From positions 2,996,587 to 3,060,586 of the forward strand of contig CAJINV010000010.1 in assembly GCA_905178155.1 (NCBI GenBank): 64,000 nucleotides of DNA, given 5' to 3'. The position numbers were made by a program, and so were the translations under genes. This DNA comes from Amoebophrya sp. A120 (lineage: Eukaryota > Sar > Dinophyceae > Syndiniales > Amoebophryaceae). Of the stretch, positions 1-16,300 are shown piece by piece. Position 1 is the first letter of the stretch; every line of letters begins with the position of its first letter. Under the pieces are notes generated by a model. That model made no database searches. It was given only the letters and a program-made list of their open reading frames with translations, and was not told the origin of the DNA.

Positions 1-750
1 GAGCGACGCCTCGTTTTATTTTTAAAAAGGGAGCAACGCCTCGTGTTACTTCTAGGTTTAGAGTCTTGTTCTGCGGCAGAAAATCATGCAGTCGTGGCTC
101 ACACGACACACACGATCAATCACAAAGACAAAATCAGAACCAGCACGGAGACCTTCGTACACGATGAACCGCAGCTGAAAATCAAGCACACAAGCTAGTG
201 AAGATCGCACAATAACCTTGAAGATCGTAGAGCAGTTTGGTTCATGGTAGAAGGAAGAGTATCGAAGAAGATCATCTTTAGCTGCCTTTACTGCGAGAGA
301 AGATGAAACCGAAACCGAAAATGTATACACAGTACCAAGGCCTGGAAGTTCTGTCTCAGGTAGGTCAGAAGTGGAACGCACGACACGTACTGAGTTTCGT
401 CACAAAGTGCGCCCTACACAGTCTGGCTCTACTTTATTTTAACTTTTGCTCTACAACTAGACTTCTTTGTCTATGCTGCTTCTTTGAGCAAACAGTTTTT
501 TCGCAACATACCGTCTCTTCTACATAACGTGGGTATCGAAATTCAAATTCTACAAGACCTCCCTCTCAACCACCTTTTCCAGGGGATGTTGAAATCAAGT
601 TAAAGTTGACACAACCTACTTGTTAGATCAGAGCATCAGACAGAAGAGTATAAAACGGCAGACCGAGATTTTGAAGTGATACTATTTTCACGCTATTTCA
701 AATGAGTTTTAATGTTGTCGTTTCAACTTCAAGTTGGTGATCTTTGACAC
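1..750. other. intergenic, downstream of beta-tubulin
   Basis: This stretch lies 3' of the beta-tubulin stop codon on the minus strand. It has no recognisable protein, RNA gene or introner. A 107-codon minus-strand reading frame at 58-381 lacks an ATG start and resembles nothing I know. Two near-copies of GAGC(G/A)ACGCCTCGT occur at positions 1-14 and 31-44, a small direct repeat. Confidence 0.5.
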
Positions 751-5977
<5,227 letters not shown>

Positions 5978-8900
5978 TCACAGCCCCAAATGCAGGTCCT
6001 CGTTATACCAGTGCTCTGTTCCACCTGCTTCTTTATGCTTTTCCACCACCAAAACATCCGGCTTGTCGTTCTCGAAAGCGTCGCTGTTCCGATCTAGCAG
6101 CGACAGCGCCGGGGGCAGTCGGAAAAACTGATGACAGGTGCTTGAGACCGTGTTTTCCACGTGCAGCGCTCTGATCTGCTCCACATTCCGATGGTACGCC
6201 GGGACGAGAGGAAGATTTCTTTGCTCCGACTGTGAGTCCTGCTGGGGTTTACTGTTATTCAAATCGGCGTCGTCGTTCCTTATCGTCTTCCAGCTTCCAA
6301 AGTCATCTCTATGCTGGATCAGGATTTCTTGGTCGTTCTCAGCGAATTTTGTGACCGCTTCCCTGCTACTATAGGTGGGATTGCGCGCACTTTGTGAAGA
6401 AGTCACACTCGTTCCATTCGTATTCGTACTCCGAAGCAACCCAATTCTTGCACTATCGCCAGCTGCTGACCTACCGCCGGAAGTACTAGGCACAGACTCG
6501 ATGCGATTCAAGTACTCCGCAAGCCAGGCTTTCTCATCCACCTTTCGGCGCACGGATTCTTCGAACAACTTCACGGGTAGAATTTCATTTAACCTGCCGA
6601 ACATATGGTCCGCGCCGGTTGCGATGGTAGGCGGCGCTGGAGTTGTTCTCACAGAAGGTTCGTTTTGATGATGCAGCTCACCTGCTGCATCATCTTCATT
6701 ATGTTGTCGAAACAGCGCAAAGCCCTCGTTGATGAACTCCAATTTGTCAAAGTTTCCATTCCTACCATACTTCGCGACCCACGTTGTCCCACCACCCTCC
6801 TTGCTCCGCATCCGCCCTTCTAGCGGCTGATACGGTAGAAACTCCTTCTCCCGCTTCCCCGCAGTCTGCCACCAGCAGTAGCTCAACCGCTTTTCCGCGA
6901 TGTAGCGCTGTAGATAGAGGAAAAACACGGAATCGGTTTTGTCGGAATAATGCTTCTCCAAATCGAATCCAAATTCACCGATCCACACAGGAACGTTTAC
7001 ATCCTCCCCGGTTAAAAACCCCCACATCTGCTCGCTGTTCTTTTTCCATTCCTGGTACGTGGGAATGTAGTTGAGCAGAGTACTTCCTGCCCCTTGTGGG
7101 ATGTGGTGGACTTCATCTGTGGTAGCTGTAGCGGCCGCTCCCTCTTCTACAGCAGCAGGTGGGTCATGTGGCGGAAACAGGTCCTCGGCTTGTGGTCCGT
7201 CGCCGTCGGGCGAGCTGGCCCCACCCGCAATTGGGTTCCTATCGCTTCTCTCCGACGCAATTCCAACTCGCAGTTGTGATCGCGGCTGTTTATCGTCCAG
7301 GAATAAAGCCGATGACGCAGGTATTGTAGCCTGCGGAATGAACATCGCGGTTGGGTCTTGTGAGGTGATTGATGCGCCGTTAATATTTGAATTTGCTGTG
7401 CTTTTCATCATCCCACGATCCGATGTCGGCGTCGTCATCGAGACGTTTTCTGCATCCCATGATCCGACGTTATCTGCTCCTCCACCCCGCGTTGCAGCGG
7501 GCGTAGAGCGGCTTCTAGTGGAGTCCAGAAACAGCGTTCCTGCATCAACCGACCCAGGACTTGCAGCTGCAACACCAAGAACGCGACCTCCGCGCGGCAC
7601 TACGTAGTTAGCTGGTATAATCGACGACGAAACCGATCTTGATCTGGTCTCTCTGCCCCGGTTGCTCCGTGCTCGCCCGGAAGAAGAATCGCCAGCGGTC
7701 GCGTTTCCGTTTCCACCACTACCCATAATCGCCCCAAACGCAAACAAGCTTTCGAAACACGAGACCGGTAGCTCGTCCCCCTTCCTCGCCATCGCATTCC
7801 CCACTCGTCCCGCCCGTTCGATCGCAGAGATCGCCCTTTCTTCCACGTTGTGCAGTCCCTTTTCCACTTCCTCCTTCACGTGCTGGGCCTCCTCCACCAG
7901 TAATTCCCGGTCAAACGTGTAGGGGTACCTGACAAAATCGTAATCGTGGACGGAGTAGACGATTTTGCCCGGAAAGCGGCCGTGGAGGTTGTAAAACTGC
8001 ACAGACTTTTTGGGAAACCGTAGTTGCTGGAAAACGCCGCCGACGATCACCAGCATGTGAGGCGCGATGGTCTGCATCCGGAGGGCAGAGGCCTCCGCGA
8101 TCGGCGCCCAATCTAAGTCTTTGCTGTTGTAGTGTGGCTCGCTTTATGCACGTGGAAAAGATCATCATCCTGATCCGTGGTTTCCGTACTAAAAGTAGAG
8201 CGATTTTTACATTTTTTCAATTGATTTTCTATTCCTCCCACTAGCGAACGTCGCTATCGGAGGTCATACTGAATCTGGCACTTGGGCCGCACAGGGCAGA
8301 AGCTTGCCGTGCAAAAATAGCATGATCGCTTGCTCCACACGGTGAACGTTCAAATTCCTTTCCGCGTCATACCTTGAACTGTTTCCTCTTAAACGTTTTC
8401 GTCACCACCGGTTCCCCTGTCGTTTCATTGTACTCCAACGCATCGAATCCTGTGCAAAAGTATCGTACTCGTACTAATTGCAAATATGCATGACAAATCT
8501 TTCTCCTAAGGTATAACAGCATTACAAATTCCATTTTTCTTCTTGCCAAAATTTGTAATGCAATTTATACTAGTACGTTACTTTTGCAATGCATACATCG
8601 GCCACAAACCGCGTCTCCTCGATTTCCTCCACTTGCCTTGGCTTCGAATTCCAAAATGGCGCGATGGCACCGCGCACCGCGGTCTCGAAGAAAGATCTGC
8701 CCATGGATTTTCTATGCATTGCAAAAGCATCGTACGTAGTCGTAGTGTGAATTGCATCACAAATTTTCTCAAGAAGAAAACAGAAATTTGTCATGCAGAT
8801 TCAGGTAAGATAGCTGATTTCTCATGTATACCTGCAATTTGTAAGAGTGCAATGCTTTTGCATATGCATATTTTCCCTCTTCCACCAGTTTCGGCCGCAC

Positions 8901-10414
8901 CTCGTTTCGAAGGTCGATGCCGACAACATACTTGTTGTACCGGTAGCGACTTGCGAGGAAAGAAACGTGATCCAGAAACTTCCCCGTGGGGTACCTGTCC
9001 GTAAACCAGTACTCATTGCCATCTATGCAATACAAATTCCCCTACACGACGAACAAAATGCATCACAAATTTCTCTAACTTAGCGCGTAGCGCTTGTCTG
9101 TCATGCTAACTAGGATCGAAGGCGAGGTTTGTCATGCAGAAATCGCAAGATCTGTACGTCGTCGTGCACGGGGGATTTACTGTGCATACCATCAGTGTAG
9201 CTGCAACACCATCCGGCGTCAGACATGTGGTTGTTTAGGATGACGAAAAGTTTTTTCTCCGTGATTTTTTCCACGACCGCATCTAGCAGGCACAGTGGAA
9301 GTTCGCGTTGTTTCTCCGAGTAGAGAGTCGTGAAGCCAATCGTGTTACCGACGTCTTCCTTCGGCGAGAATACAGAAGCAGCTTTTCCGATCGTCGATGA
9401 AAATGCGACTGTCCTCGTTCCACTACCACCAGATGCACTCGATGAAAACGGATTACACTTGTCAAACAACTCCGGATTCGCCTTCAGCGCGGTTCGCAAC
9501 TCCGCTTCACTTTGGCAGATTTTCAGATTTTCGCAGAACCCAAAAATCTGGTCGAGAGAATAGTTTAACCTGATGTGATTCAGGTCCCAGTTGATGAATT
9601 GATTCAAAACGTCGTCGATCGCGATGTCGGCGAAAAACGGTTCCGTCCCGAGCTTCCCATGCAGAGCCCAATTCGCACCTCTTAGTAGCACCGGGGTATT
9701 TTTCTTATCGTAGATCCACCGGCCTTTCGTGTGGAGTGGCGGGACGTAGTTGTGAGTGGCGGTGAGATGGCGCTGCGGTCGTGCAGGTGGTTGATCACTC
9801 CGAGTGCTGGAGGGTTTGTCTGTAGAAGTTTCTGTGCGTAGTTCTTCACTATCAACGAAAACGGTTCTGGGCGGTTGCGTGGTCGGAGCGCCCCCGTGTT
9901 TTTTTGCACCAGCAACGGCAGGAGCAGCTCCGACTACGCGGCTGTCGTTGGTACTATCATTTTCGATCACGACGGGTTGGCCTCTGGAAGCAACTTTCGA
10001 ACTCCACCTGCCCCCCAGCAGAGCTTTTGGTACGACCAAATTTCTCGCCGATCCCGATGCTGGTGGTCTTCTGGTGTAGGTTCTTCTTCTCCAGCGTGGT
10101 TTCGCTCGCGATCTTGCACCATCTTCGGCATGAACAAAGTCGAAGAGTTTACTCTGATCAGATGAAAAAGGCGCTGCTAGTAGACCCGAGGATGAAGTGG
10201 CCCATCGTCCGCGGAGAAGAAGTAGGTCGCACAGGCAAAGCAGAACAGGAACACCCACCGTTGCTAGAAGCGTCGAGAGCAGGACCAGCCGGGGCCGCCG
10301 AAAGGGGCTAGTGCGTTTCGTCCCTTTCGAAACAATAGAAGAACGACAGCGAAGTGAAGACGACGAACAGGACGCACTACTGGTAGGGGTAAGGCACATT
10401 CTTGTGTTTCCCAT
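5978..10414 (-). CDS. GH5-family glycoside hydrolase (cellulase-like), membrane-anchored, 5 exons
   Basis: Likely an endo-beta-glucanase-type hydrolase on a membrane. Exons: 10414-9189, 9018-8871, 8707-8596, 8440-8372, 8139-5978; 3717 nt, 1238 aa. Residues about 43-67 form one hydrophobic segment after a basic stretch, suggesting a type II anchor. The GH5 fold starts near GRWIYDKKNTPVLLRGANW. The acid/base is Glu448 (LRNEVRP; most GH5 have NEP), VYSVHDYDF at about 580-588 carries the conserved His, and the nucleophile is Glu907 in VWIGEFG. A low-complexity insert of about 250 residues separates His583 from Glu907, normally a short stretch. A disordered tail of more than 250 residues follows. 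All four introns are introner-type and splice in frame. Whether it is active is not shown. Confidence 0.9.
8145..8371 (-). mobile_element. decayed introner in GH5 gene, intron 4
   Basis: 227 bp, TAT...ATA ends, imperfect TIRs (TATGCACGTGGAAAAG against TATGACGCGGAAAGG). Flanks CGCTT/CCTTG barely match. Removal with 8140-8144 gives an uninterrupted join KQFKEPHYNSKDLDWAP in frame. A GT-AG reading is not frame-compatible. Confidence 0.65.
8446..8595 (-). mobile_element. introner family A, reverse, GH5 codon 496
   Basis: 150 bp. Target-site duplication (TSD) CATCG at 8441-8445 and 8596-8600 is perfect. The left end is mutated from TATCCTG to AATCCTG; inner TIR GCAAAAGTATCGTACTCG is present. Confidence 0.93.
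8713..8870 (-). mobile_element. introner family A, forward, GH5 after residue 458
   Basis: 158 bp with TATGCAT-type ends at both sides. TSD TTTTC at 8708-8712 and 8871-8875 is perfect. The inner TIR is GCAAAAGCATCGTACG on one side and a decayed GCAAAAGCATTGC on the other. Splices in frame (KLVEEGK to SMGRSFF). Confidence 0.93.
9024..9188 (-). mobile_element. introner family C, GH5 codon 409
   Basis: 165 bp. TSD CCATC at 9019-9023 and 9189-9193 is perfect. Ends TATGCAATACAAATTCCCC and TATGCACAGTAAATCCCCC define family C with the copy at 55452. Splicing restores WCCSYTDGNEYWF. Confidence 0.93.
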
Positions 10415-10912
10415 AGCGTGTGGAAGATGTTGTAGTTTTTATAAATATTTTGTTTACACGATGAAATTATGCGCCCAAGCCACGAAGACGGCGAAAGAAC
10501 TGCTTTTGGAAGTCGTGTAGCGTTGATCTACATGCTTTTCAGTCTTAGACACCAGTAGTACAAACACACGACATTCAGTAGGAAGGTCAACGAAATCCGA
10601 AGTTCGTAGTAGAATGTTTTGCAATGCTCTTCTGGCTGGATCTTCAAAAGGGACTCCGACGTCGAGAACCAGTGTTGATCTTGTTTGAGTTTCTGACGTC
10701 ACAACCAGCTCCACACCGGAAGTAAGTTGATGATCGAGAAAGTTTTCATGAAAAAAAAAAGTGTCGAGCTGTGGGTCTCCTTCTCTCTTCTGCAGCACTG
10801 AACAAGATGAAGATTTCTCAATACAATCTAGTACTTATTTGCCTTCGTCTTCATAGTTCATCATCGTTCATGTTTGCGTTTGTGAAATCTCTGGTGCACA
10901 ACTTCCATCCCA
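10415..10912. other. intergenic between GH5 and SAP genes
   Basis: No supported gene. A 115-codon minus frame at 10454-10798 has no recognisable domain. A TATA-like TTTTATAAATATTT at 10437-10450 lies only about 23 bp from the GH5 ATG, so its role is doubtful. Confidence 0.45.
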
Positions 10913-13177
10913 TCACGGCTGCGGAGCGTTTTTCTTGAAGCGTTTCGCGTTGTTCTCTACAGCATCAGGAGGCGTTAGAACACGACCTGAACCGAAGTCA
11001 TTTGGATCATTCGGTCTACTGCCTCCACGCAGCAAATACGTATCCACCCCCGCCTGCACAAACTTCGGTGCGACGAACACCTGCTTGAACTCCGCCTGGC
11101 TCGGTGGAGACATTTTCTGAATCCAGCCCTCCTCGGTGATATTGGTAAAGGTAAGGCTCTCTAAGTTCGACTCCTTCACTTTGACTTCATTTTCGGATAT
11201 GGAAACGTACTCATTGAGCGCACCGCTGCGCAAAGCCGGATTGATCAGGCCCCTGGGACTACCGGCACTACCATCGTCGACTTCGTTGTAGAAGCAATTG
11301 CCATCTCCAAAATCATCGGTCCCCGCGGTTGCGGCAGGGGCGGTTGCCGAGGGCGTTGGCGCGAACAACCTGTTACCATGGTCTCCTGTTCGAGGCGTAG
11401 GCGTAGTTTTCTTTCCAAGAACGCTGCCGCTGTTCAAACTTCCGACAAAAGTCTTCTCCAGGTCGCAGGCGCGTTTGGTCAGCACGCTTGTCTTGTTTAG
11501 ACAGGCTGAGTTGATAGTTCCAACACCAACACCTAGTTGTAAAGCCGCCCCACTTCTGAATGATGTGGCGGATGAGGAACTACTACCACCGCTAAAGGTG
11601 CCAGATGATGAAACAACTTCGCCCGTTTGTCCTCCGCCAACTCGCGACAGAAGTTGTCCGGTCTCTCGTCGTCCACCGTCGCTGGCTGCGCCGCCCGCAG
11701 CCACAACAGCGTGGACCTGAGCCCCCGACTTCGGATTTTGCCAAGGCGCGAAGGTTGCGTCCAGGATCGGCACGCCGGATTGCGTTGTTCGCGGAGGCAT
11801 GGGCGGGCCAGGATTTTCAGGTGGCGCGGCGTCGATTAGGTTCCTTGCAGAAGAAATGCCGGTGGAAGAACTAGCTCCAGCACTTGCAGCCGCGAGCTGT
11901 AGAGGCACCGCTGTACTATTACCTTCCTCGCGAGGTTGATCTAGTACTCGAGCTTGTGCTCCTTGGTGTTCTTGCAAGGGTTCGTCCTGCTCAGGGTTTG
12001 TAGGTGGAGGTAAGCTTTGGCCGGGTGGTGGTGGACGAGGTGGTGATACTTGTTTGCGTTCCTCCGGCGCGTATACTTCTTGATTGCCTGATGGTCCTTC
12101 GCCTCTGTGCTTCTCACCAAGTGATGACGCAGCCCCACGACGTCCAGTAGCGCTGGGCGGATCTTCTTCCCGATCAAAAAGTCCCTGTTTCGCGCAAAAA
12201 GCTTCTTCAACAACTGTAACCATGCCACCGGAAATTTCATTCGGCTTTGCAGCATTTGGTGGTGGCGATGACCGTGAAGCAGCTTTCTCAACCCGTTCCG
12301 GAGTTTCTCCATGAGACGCCTTGTTTTCCATTTTCCCTGGAAGGGGATCCAGTTCCGCGGAGTGGCTTCTAGGCTTGATAATTTCACGGTCGTCTTCAGA
12401 GTCCGATAAAACAATGATTTCGTCGACGTCGTCGAGATGTGTTTTTGCAGCTTGCGCTTTGGCAGCTCCAGCATGGTCCGAATTGTTCGCAGCAACATCT
12501 TGCTTACAACCAGTCGTGATCTTCATGTGTTGCGTACTAGAAACGGCCTGTTTCTGTCTGTAGTTCTTCCATGGAGGTCTCTCGTTCATGCTCTCGGCAA
12601 CCGGAGGACGAGCGGCGAGGACATCTTTGGTGCCGGTGGCACTGCCCCCACCAGAACTCTCATGCCTGGCCGCTTTGGCTCCCACTTGCAGAGGGAGCTC
12701 GTCGGCACTCTGCTCGCCAGCCGAGCGCGACGGTACTCCTAGATCCGCAGCGATACTCTCATCCTCCGGAATAATCGCAGTTTCCTCCACGACGGGGGCT
12801 ATTGAAACGTGAGACTCAGGCACAGCTGCTGGACGTACTTCCTGATGCGACGCCGAAGAAGATCCTGCAGCCCCCGCCGCCGCCGCCGCTCCGGCGGCAG
12901 CCTTTTTCTCCCGGTTTGGTTTCTTCCCACTGCCCGCACCAGACGCTGCAGGAGCCCCACGAGCGCCTGCATTCGAATTCGAATTGTCGTGTGCATTGGA
13001 GGAGGGCCGTGGCTGCTGATCATGCAGCGATGCTTGCTCGAGTGAAGACTGGGGGATCAGCAATGTCTCGCCGAGTTCTTCTTTCAACCTCGCTAGCAGC
13101 TCGGCTTTTTTCCCGCTCGTCGGAAGCTTGTTCTCGCGACACAGGTCGCGGAGCTGGGCGACGCGGAGCTTGTCCAT
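10913..13177 (-). CDS. SAP-domain protein, single exon
   Basis: Residues 1-36 (MDKLRVAQLRDLCRENKLPTS...) match the SAP motif, a helix-extended-helix fold that binds AT-rich DNA or RNA in chromatin and RNA-processing proteins. The other roughly 700 residues are mostly low-complexity: Ser/Ala/Gly-rich, with an acidic DDVDEIIVLSDSEDD segment (about 250-265) that resembles a SUMO-interacting motif. The C-terminus (about 670-754) is better ordered but unrecognised. 755 codons including stop, ATG at 13177. This is one of only two genes here without an intron, despite being large enough to hold several. A nuclear role is likely from SAP; the specific function is unknown. Confidence 0.8.
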   Translation of the reverse strand: MDKLRVAQLRDLCRENKLPTSGKKAELLARLKEELGETLLIPQSSLEQASLHDQQPRPSSNAHDNSNSNAGARGAPAASGAGSGKKPNREKKAAAGAAAAAGAAGSSSASHQEVRPAAVPESHVSIAPVVEETAIIPEDESIAADLGVPSRSAGEQSADELPLQVGAKAARHESSGGGSATGTKDVLAARPPVAESMNERPPWKNYRQKQAVSSTQHMKITTGCKQDVAANNSDHAGAAKAQAAKTHLDDVDEIIVLSDSEDDREIIKPRSHSAELDPLPGKMENKASHGETPERVEKAASRSSPPPNAAKPNEISGGMVTVVEEAFCAKQGLFDREEDPPSATGRRGAASSLGEKHRGEGPSGNQEVYAPEERKQVSPPRPPPPGQSLPPPTNPEQDEPLQEHQGAQARVLDQPREEGNSTAVPLQLAAASAGASSSTGISSARNLIDAAPPENPGPPMPPRTTQSGVPILDATFAPWQNPKSGAQVHAVVAAGGAASDGGRRETGQLLSRVGGGQTGEVVSSSGTFSGGSSSSSATSFRSGAALQLGVGVGTINSACLNKTSVLTKRACDLEKTFVGSLNSGSVLGKKTTPTPRTGDHGNRLFAPTPSATAPAATAGTDDFGDGNCFYNEVDDGSAGSPRGLINPALRSGALNEYVSISENEVKVKESNLESLTFTNITEEGWIQKMSPPSQAEFKQVFVAPKFVQAGVDTYLLRGGSRPNDPNDFGSGRVLTPPDAVENNAKRFKKNAPQP

Positions 13178-14602
13178 AGTTGTGTTTGGAGTCTATTTTT
13201 TCTAAATCAAGATGATCAATACCAAATACAGAACTTCGGTACGATGAAGAATCGAAATTGATTGACATAATTGACAGATAGTCTGCTCTTGTCCGGCTAT
13301 GGGAGCGACGTCATCGCCGTACGATCTGTGGGTAGACGTAGAGGTCAACTCCCTTTACTGCAGCTGCAGGCTCAATGTATGCGGTTTCTCAAACAAATAC
13401 ATCAAAGCCAAAAAACGAATTGCGTGTGCGCTTTTTAAGGTGAGCGGGAAGGCAAAAAACGGAAAATCGTCGAGTCGCACAACATCCTGGCCCACGTTAA
13501 TGGCGCATCAAGAAACAGAAACCACAAGTAGGCATAGTTGTCACAAAATCAATCTCACTTCTGAAGGACCCTCTTGCAACATGCTCCTGAAAGCAGATCA
13601 AGATCTTAACACTTTACAACAGAGAAAGGATATTTCTTTAGCATCGTCAGACATCAGCTTGCTTACGGAAACAAATATACTCATATTGCGATCGCTGTAA
13701 CCGTTGCAGCAGGAGCTGAAATAGAGTATCAATCTCATGTCGAAGATGCGCACGGCGAAAAAGTGAGCCTCGTCTTTGTGGTATTTCGTGGCCTGTGTAG
13801 AAGTACTCGCAAAAACATGAACGAGCACGACGGCAAGGCGAGTGCGATCGGCCCTAAACGGCTGCGGGCTGCCATGTGCCTGCTTTCTTTTTGCTATCTC
13901 CATCCTACCTCTTCACTATCACTGTTTTTTTTGTTTCTTTCTTTCTTTGTTGGACACGGTCGGCCCTACCCCCGCCCGGCTCCATATGCGGCCGCTCTCG
14001 CATCTTTCTCCCCCCCCCCCCCCCGAGAGAATCGAAAGCCTGCCCAATTGCGATCGACACTGCAGCCGGGCTGGCGCCAATGACTAAACGCGGCCTCCCG
14101 GCTGCGCATGAAATTCACGGCAGAGCAGCGCCAACACGCCCCAGCCCCTGTGGGCGCGCCGAGCGATTGATACGGGGCGGCGGGCCCGAACAATGCAGGG
14201 CGAAGGGCATGCGCGCAAGCCAGCAACCAGGCAACCCGGGAAGCGGCGGCGGGCCGCCCATGAATCAATTGAACCCGTGCGGCCGGCCGGCCCACTAGTT
14301 ATGCGGCCGCGCGCGCTGCGCGAAACAAGCGGGGGGGCGGGGCGGGGCAAACGCCAGAAGGCTAGCCGGACGCGCCCACGGGCGCCAAAATAACGCAGCC
14401 GCGGGCGCGCGGGGGGCCACGAGTGCAACAAGCTTTGGGGGCGGGCGGCGGTCGTATCGAGATACGCCCGCCATGCGGGCGGGCGTGTTCTTGTCTTCGC
14501 TTTCACTGCCCGGGTGCATGCGCTCGCGGGGCCCACCCGCCGCGCATGCGGCTCCGACGGGCCAAGCAGAGCAGACCGACGGGCCAAAGAAATGGCAAAA
14601 CC

Positions 14603-14940
14603 ACCAAAGGCGCGGCGGCGCCGACCAATGAGTCCGCGGCACCTGGTGCGCAACTTCTCTCCGCAGGCGCCGCTCATCGCCCCGAAGCTGGCTGCAAGCG
14701 CCGGCCCCCATACACCAGAGCGGGCGCCCTATGTATTACCATCACACACACTCACCCTGCGCGCACACAAACTCACAAAAGCATTAGATTTAGAAGGCAG
14801 CTGCTTTCTCAAGCACTCACACACACACACACGCACACATACTCCTTTCGTGCGATGCCCGTCTCGTCGCTGAGCAGAAGTGTCCGTATAAGCCGGGGCA
14901 GCATCGAACTGACTGGCGAGGACGCTGCAGCCAAGAGTTG
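14603..14940. repeat. dispersed GC-rich repeat, copy 1
   Basis: Collinear with 17323-17636. Shared blocks in the same order and nearly the same spacing: ACCAAAGGCGCGGCG (14603), GCTTTCTCAA plus CACTCAC (about 14803-14820), GTATAAGCCGGG (14886) and CTGCAGC (about 14925). The family is unknown. The CA-rich tract lies between the first and third blocks. Confidence 0.75.
14735..14845. repeat. CA-rich microsatellite
   Basis: Imperfect (CA)n tract with CACACAAACTCAC interruptions. The purest part is at about 14817-14840. It lies inside the dispersed repeat copy. Confidence 0.8.
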
Positions 14941-15113
14941 TACAGACTTCATGAGCGGTTTTTCGTTTTTCCTGAGCAAGATCATTGGAAAATAGTTTCA
15001 ACATAAAGTGCTACGGAACTGCGTCGAAGTGTAGAAGACGCAGCGCCGTTTCTTTTGTCGCGTGATGTGGCCTCTTCTCCTTCATCTCACTCTGCTTTAT
15101 AATTACAACTACC

Positions 15114-16300
15114 TTACTGGTAGCACTCGGGAGGGCGAAGCGGAGCTGCTTGGTCGCGGCTGGCGGGCCGCCGCTGGAGCAGCGCGCCCGCGTTTTCGTG
15201 TCGGGCAGCGAGTTTGCCGTAGTGGCTATCAACCAGGGCGTGCGACACGGTCAGCACGGCCGGCATTTGATTCTGGATCCACTTCAGCCCTTCCCCCGGG
15301 TATGCTTTGTCCGACCCCTGGATCTTCAGGGGGTAGCGGTAAATCATGGCGTAGCGCACCCACACACGCCAGTTGGTGTCCTCGCTCCGTTGAATTTTGA
15401 GCGGCCCAACCCAGTGCTCGAAAGGCCCCGGAGGGGCCGGGGACCAGAATCCAAGCTCAGCGCTAGTGGCCACGTCGATCGCGCTTCTTGCCCGGACGTC
15501 CCACGGGACCCGAAATCTTGGCGGATCTGCCACGGTCCACCCATCCGTCGTACCGGGGCGCTTGTGAACAAACATGATGAGCAGCCTCCAGCTTAGCCCC
15601 TGTTTCAGATCCTGTTCGAACCTCTCTCGGCTTCCACATCCGAAACAAAGTCCGCCGCAGTCCCAGCCCGGCGGCACAGGCTCGCGCTGCGTTTCCGTAG
15701 GAGGATTGGGATTTTTGCGTCCCGGTTGTTCCGAAAAATGCCGCGCGGTGGGCGGGCCGAATGTTGCAATTGCGCGCCGAAGGCTGCCGTGCTCTGCTCC
15801 GTCGAACTGTAATCCACCCGGGCATATCAAATGCACATATGTGTGGGCCTCGAAACTTGCGATGCAAATCTACGAACTGTGGGCGCGCTGCAATATTATG
15901 CAACTCGACATGACAAGTTTTTGCACTGCTGTGCGTTTCGTTTTTCGCATGACGAACAACGTTTTTCTTTTTGCATAAAGACAGGCAAGACGGCCCTTTT
16001 GCTGCTCATGCATCACAGATTTAAGAGTCAGTCATGCCAGACAAGCATGACAAACTTGCATTCTTCCAGACCCACACATAATTGCATTTGATTCATTTTG
16101 ATAGGGCAAAGACAATCTTCGGCCGCGTATCCATTTCCCTGCGGCTCATCAAAAGGGGAAAAAGGGCCTTCCTGTGCGCGCTGAGCCACTAACGCGATCC
16201 CACAAACCGACTGCAGAGCAACAAACAGGAATAGAGCGGCTACGACAACCACCATGCTTTGTTCTGCGCCACAACTACACAACTTCACTCTGTTCACCAT
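15114..16300 (-). CDS. putative secreted or membrane protein, 2 exons
   Basis: Exons 16300-16104 and 15819-15114; 903 nt, 300 aa. ATG 16300 is the first in-frame ATG. Residues about 16-41 (SMVVVVAALFLFVALQSV...) form one hydrophobic segment near the N-terminus, either an uncleaved anchor or a long signal peptide. The rest is Trp/Pro-rich (for example FEHWVGPLKIQ, NWRVWVRYAMIYRYPLKIQ) with five Cys near residues 60-120, and matches no family I recognise. The one intron is a family B introner whose removal restores CLCPGGLQF. The C-terminal half is GC-rich like the neighbouring islands, so the true 3' end is less certain than the start. Confidence 0.6.
15825..16103 (-). mobile_element. introner family B, unknown-protein codon 66
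   Basis: 279 bp. TSD GGGCA at 15820-15824 and 16104-16108 is perfect. Inner TIRs are diverged (TGTGTGGGCCTCG against TGTGTGGGTCTGG), so this is a relatively old family B copy. Confidence 0.9.

Larger units (their letters stand above)
13178..15113. other. intergenic with GC-rich repeat island
   Basis: 13178-13900 is ordinary AT-leaning DNA without a supported gene. A run of 14 C lies near 14011-14024. About 13960-14720 is very GC-rich, with open frames on both strands that lack domains. A CA-rich microsatellite follows at about 14735-14845. Positions 14603-14940 match 17323-17636 (see the repeat entries). Confidence 0.6.

Noticed and set aside
58-381. 107-codon minus-strand frame downstream of tubulin.
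   Set aside because: No ATG start and no similarity recognised.
8146-8373. GT-AG reading of GH5 intron 4 (GTATGACGCG...CAACAG).
   Set aside because: It shifts the frame before DLDWAP; the TAT...ATA plus 5-bp model keeps the frame and adds EPHYNSK.
10437-10450. TATA-box-like TTTTATAAATATTT upstream of GH5 (also near 16397 and 5366).
   Set aside because: Present at only two or three of 15 genes and at inconsistent distances (23 to 580 bp); not a supported promoter signal.
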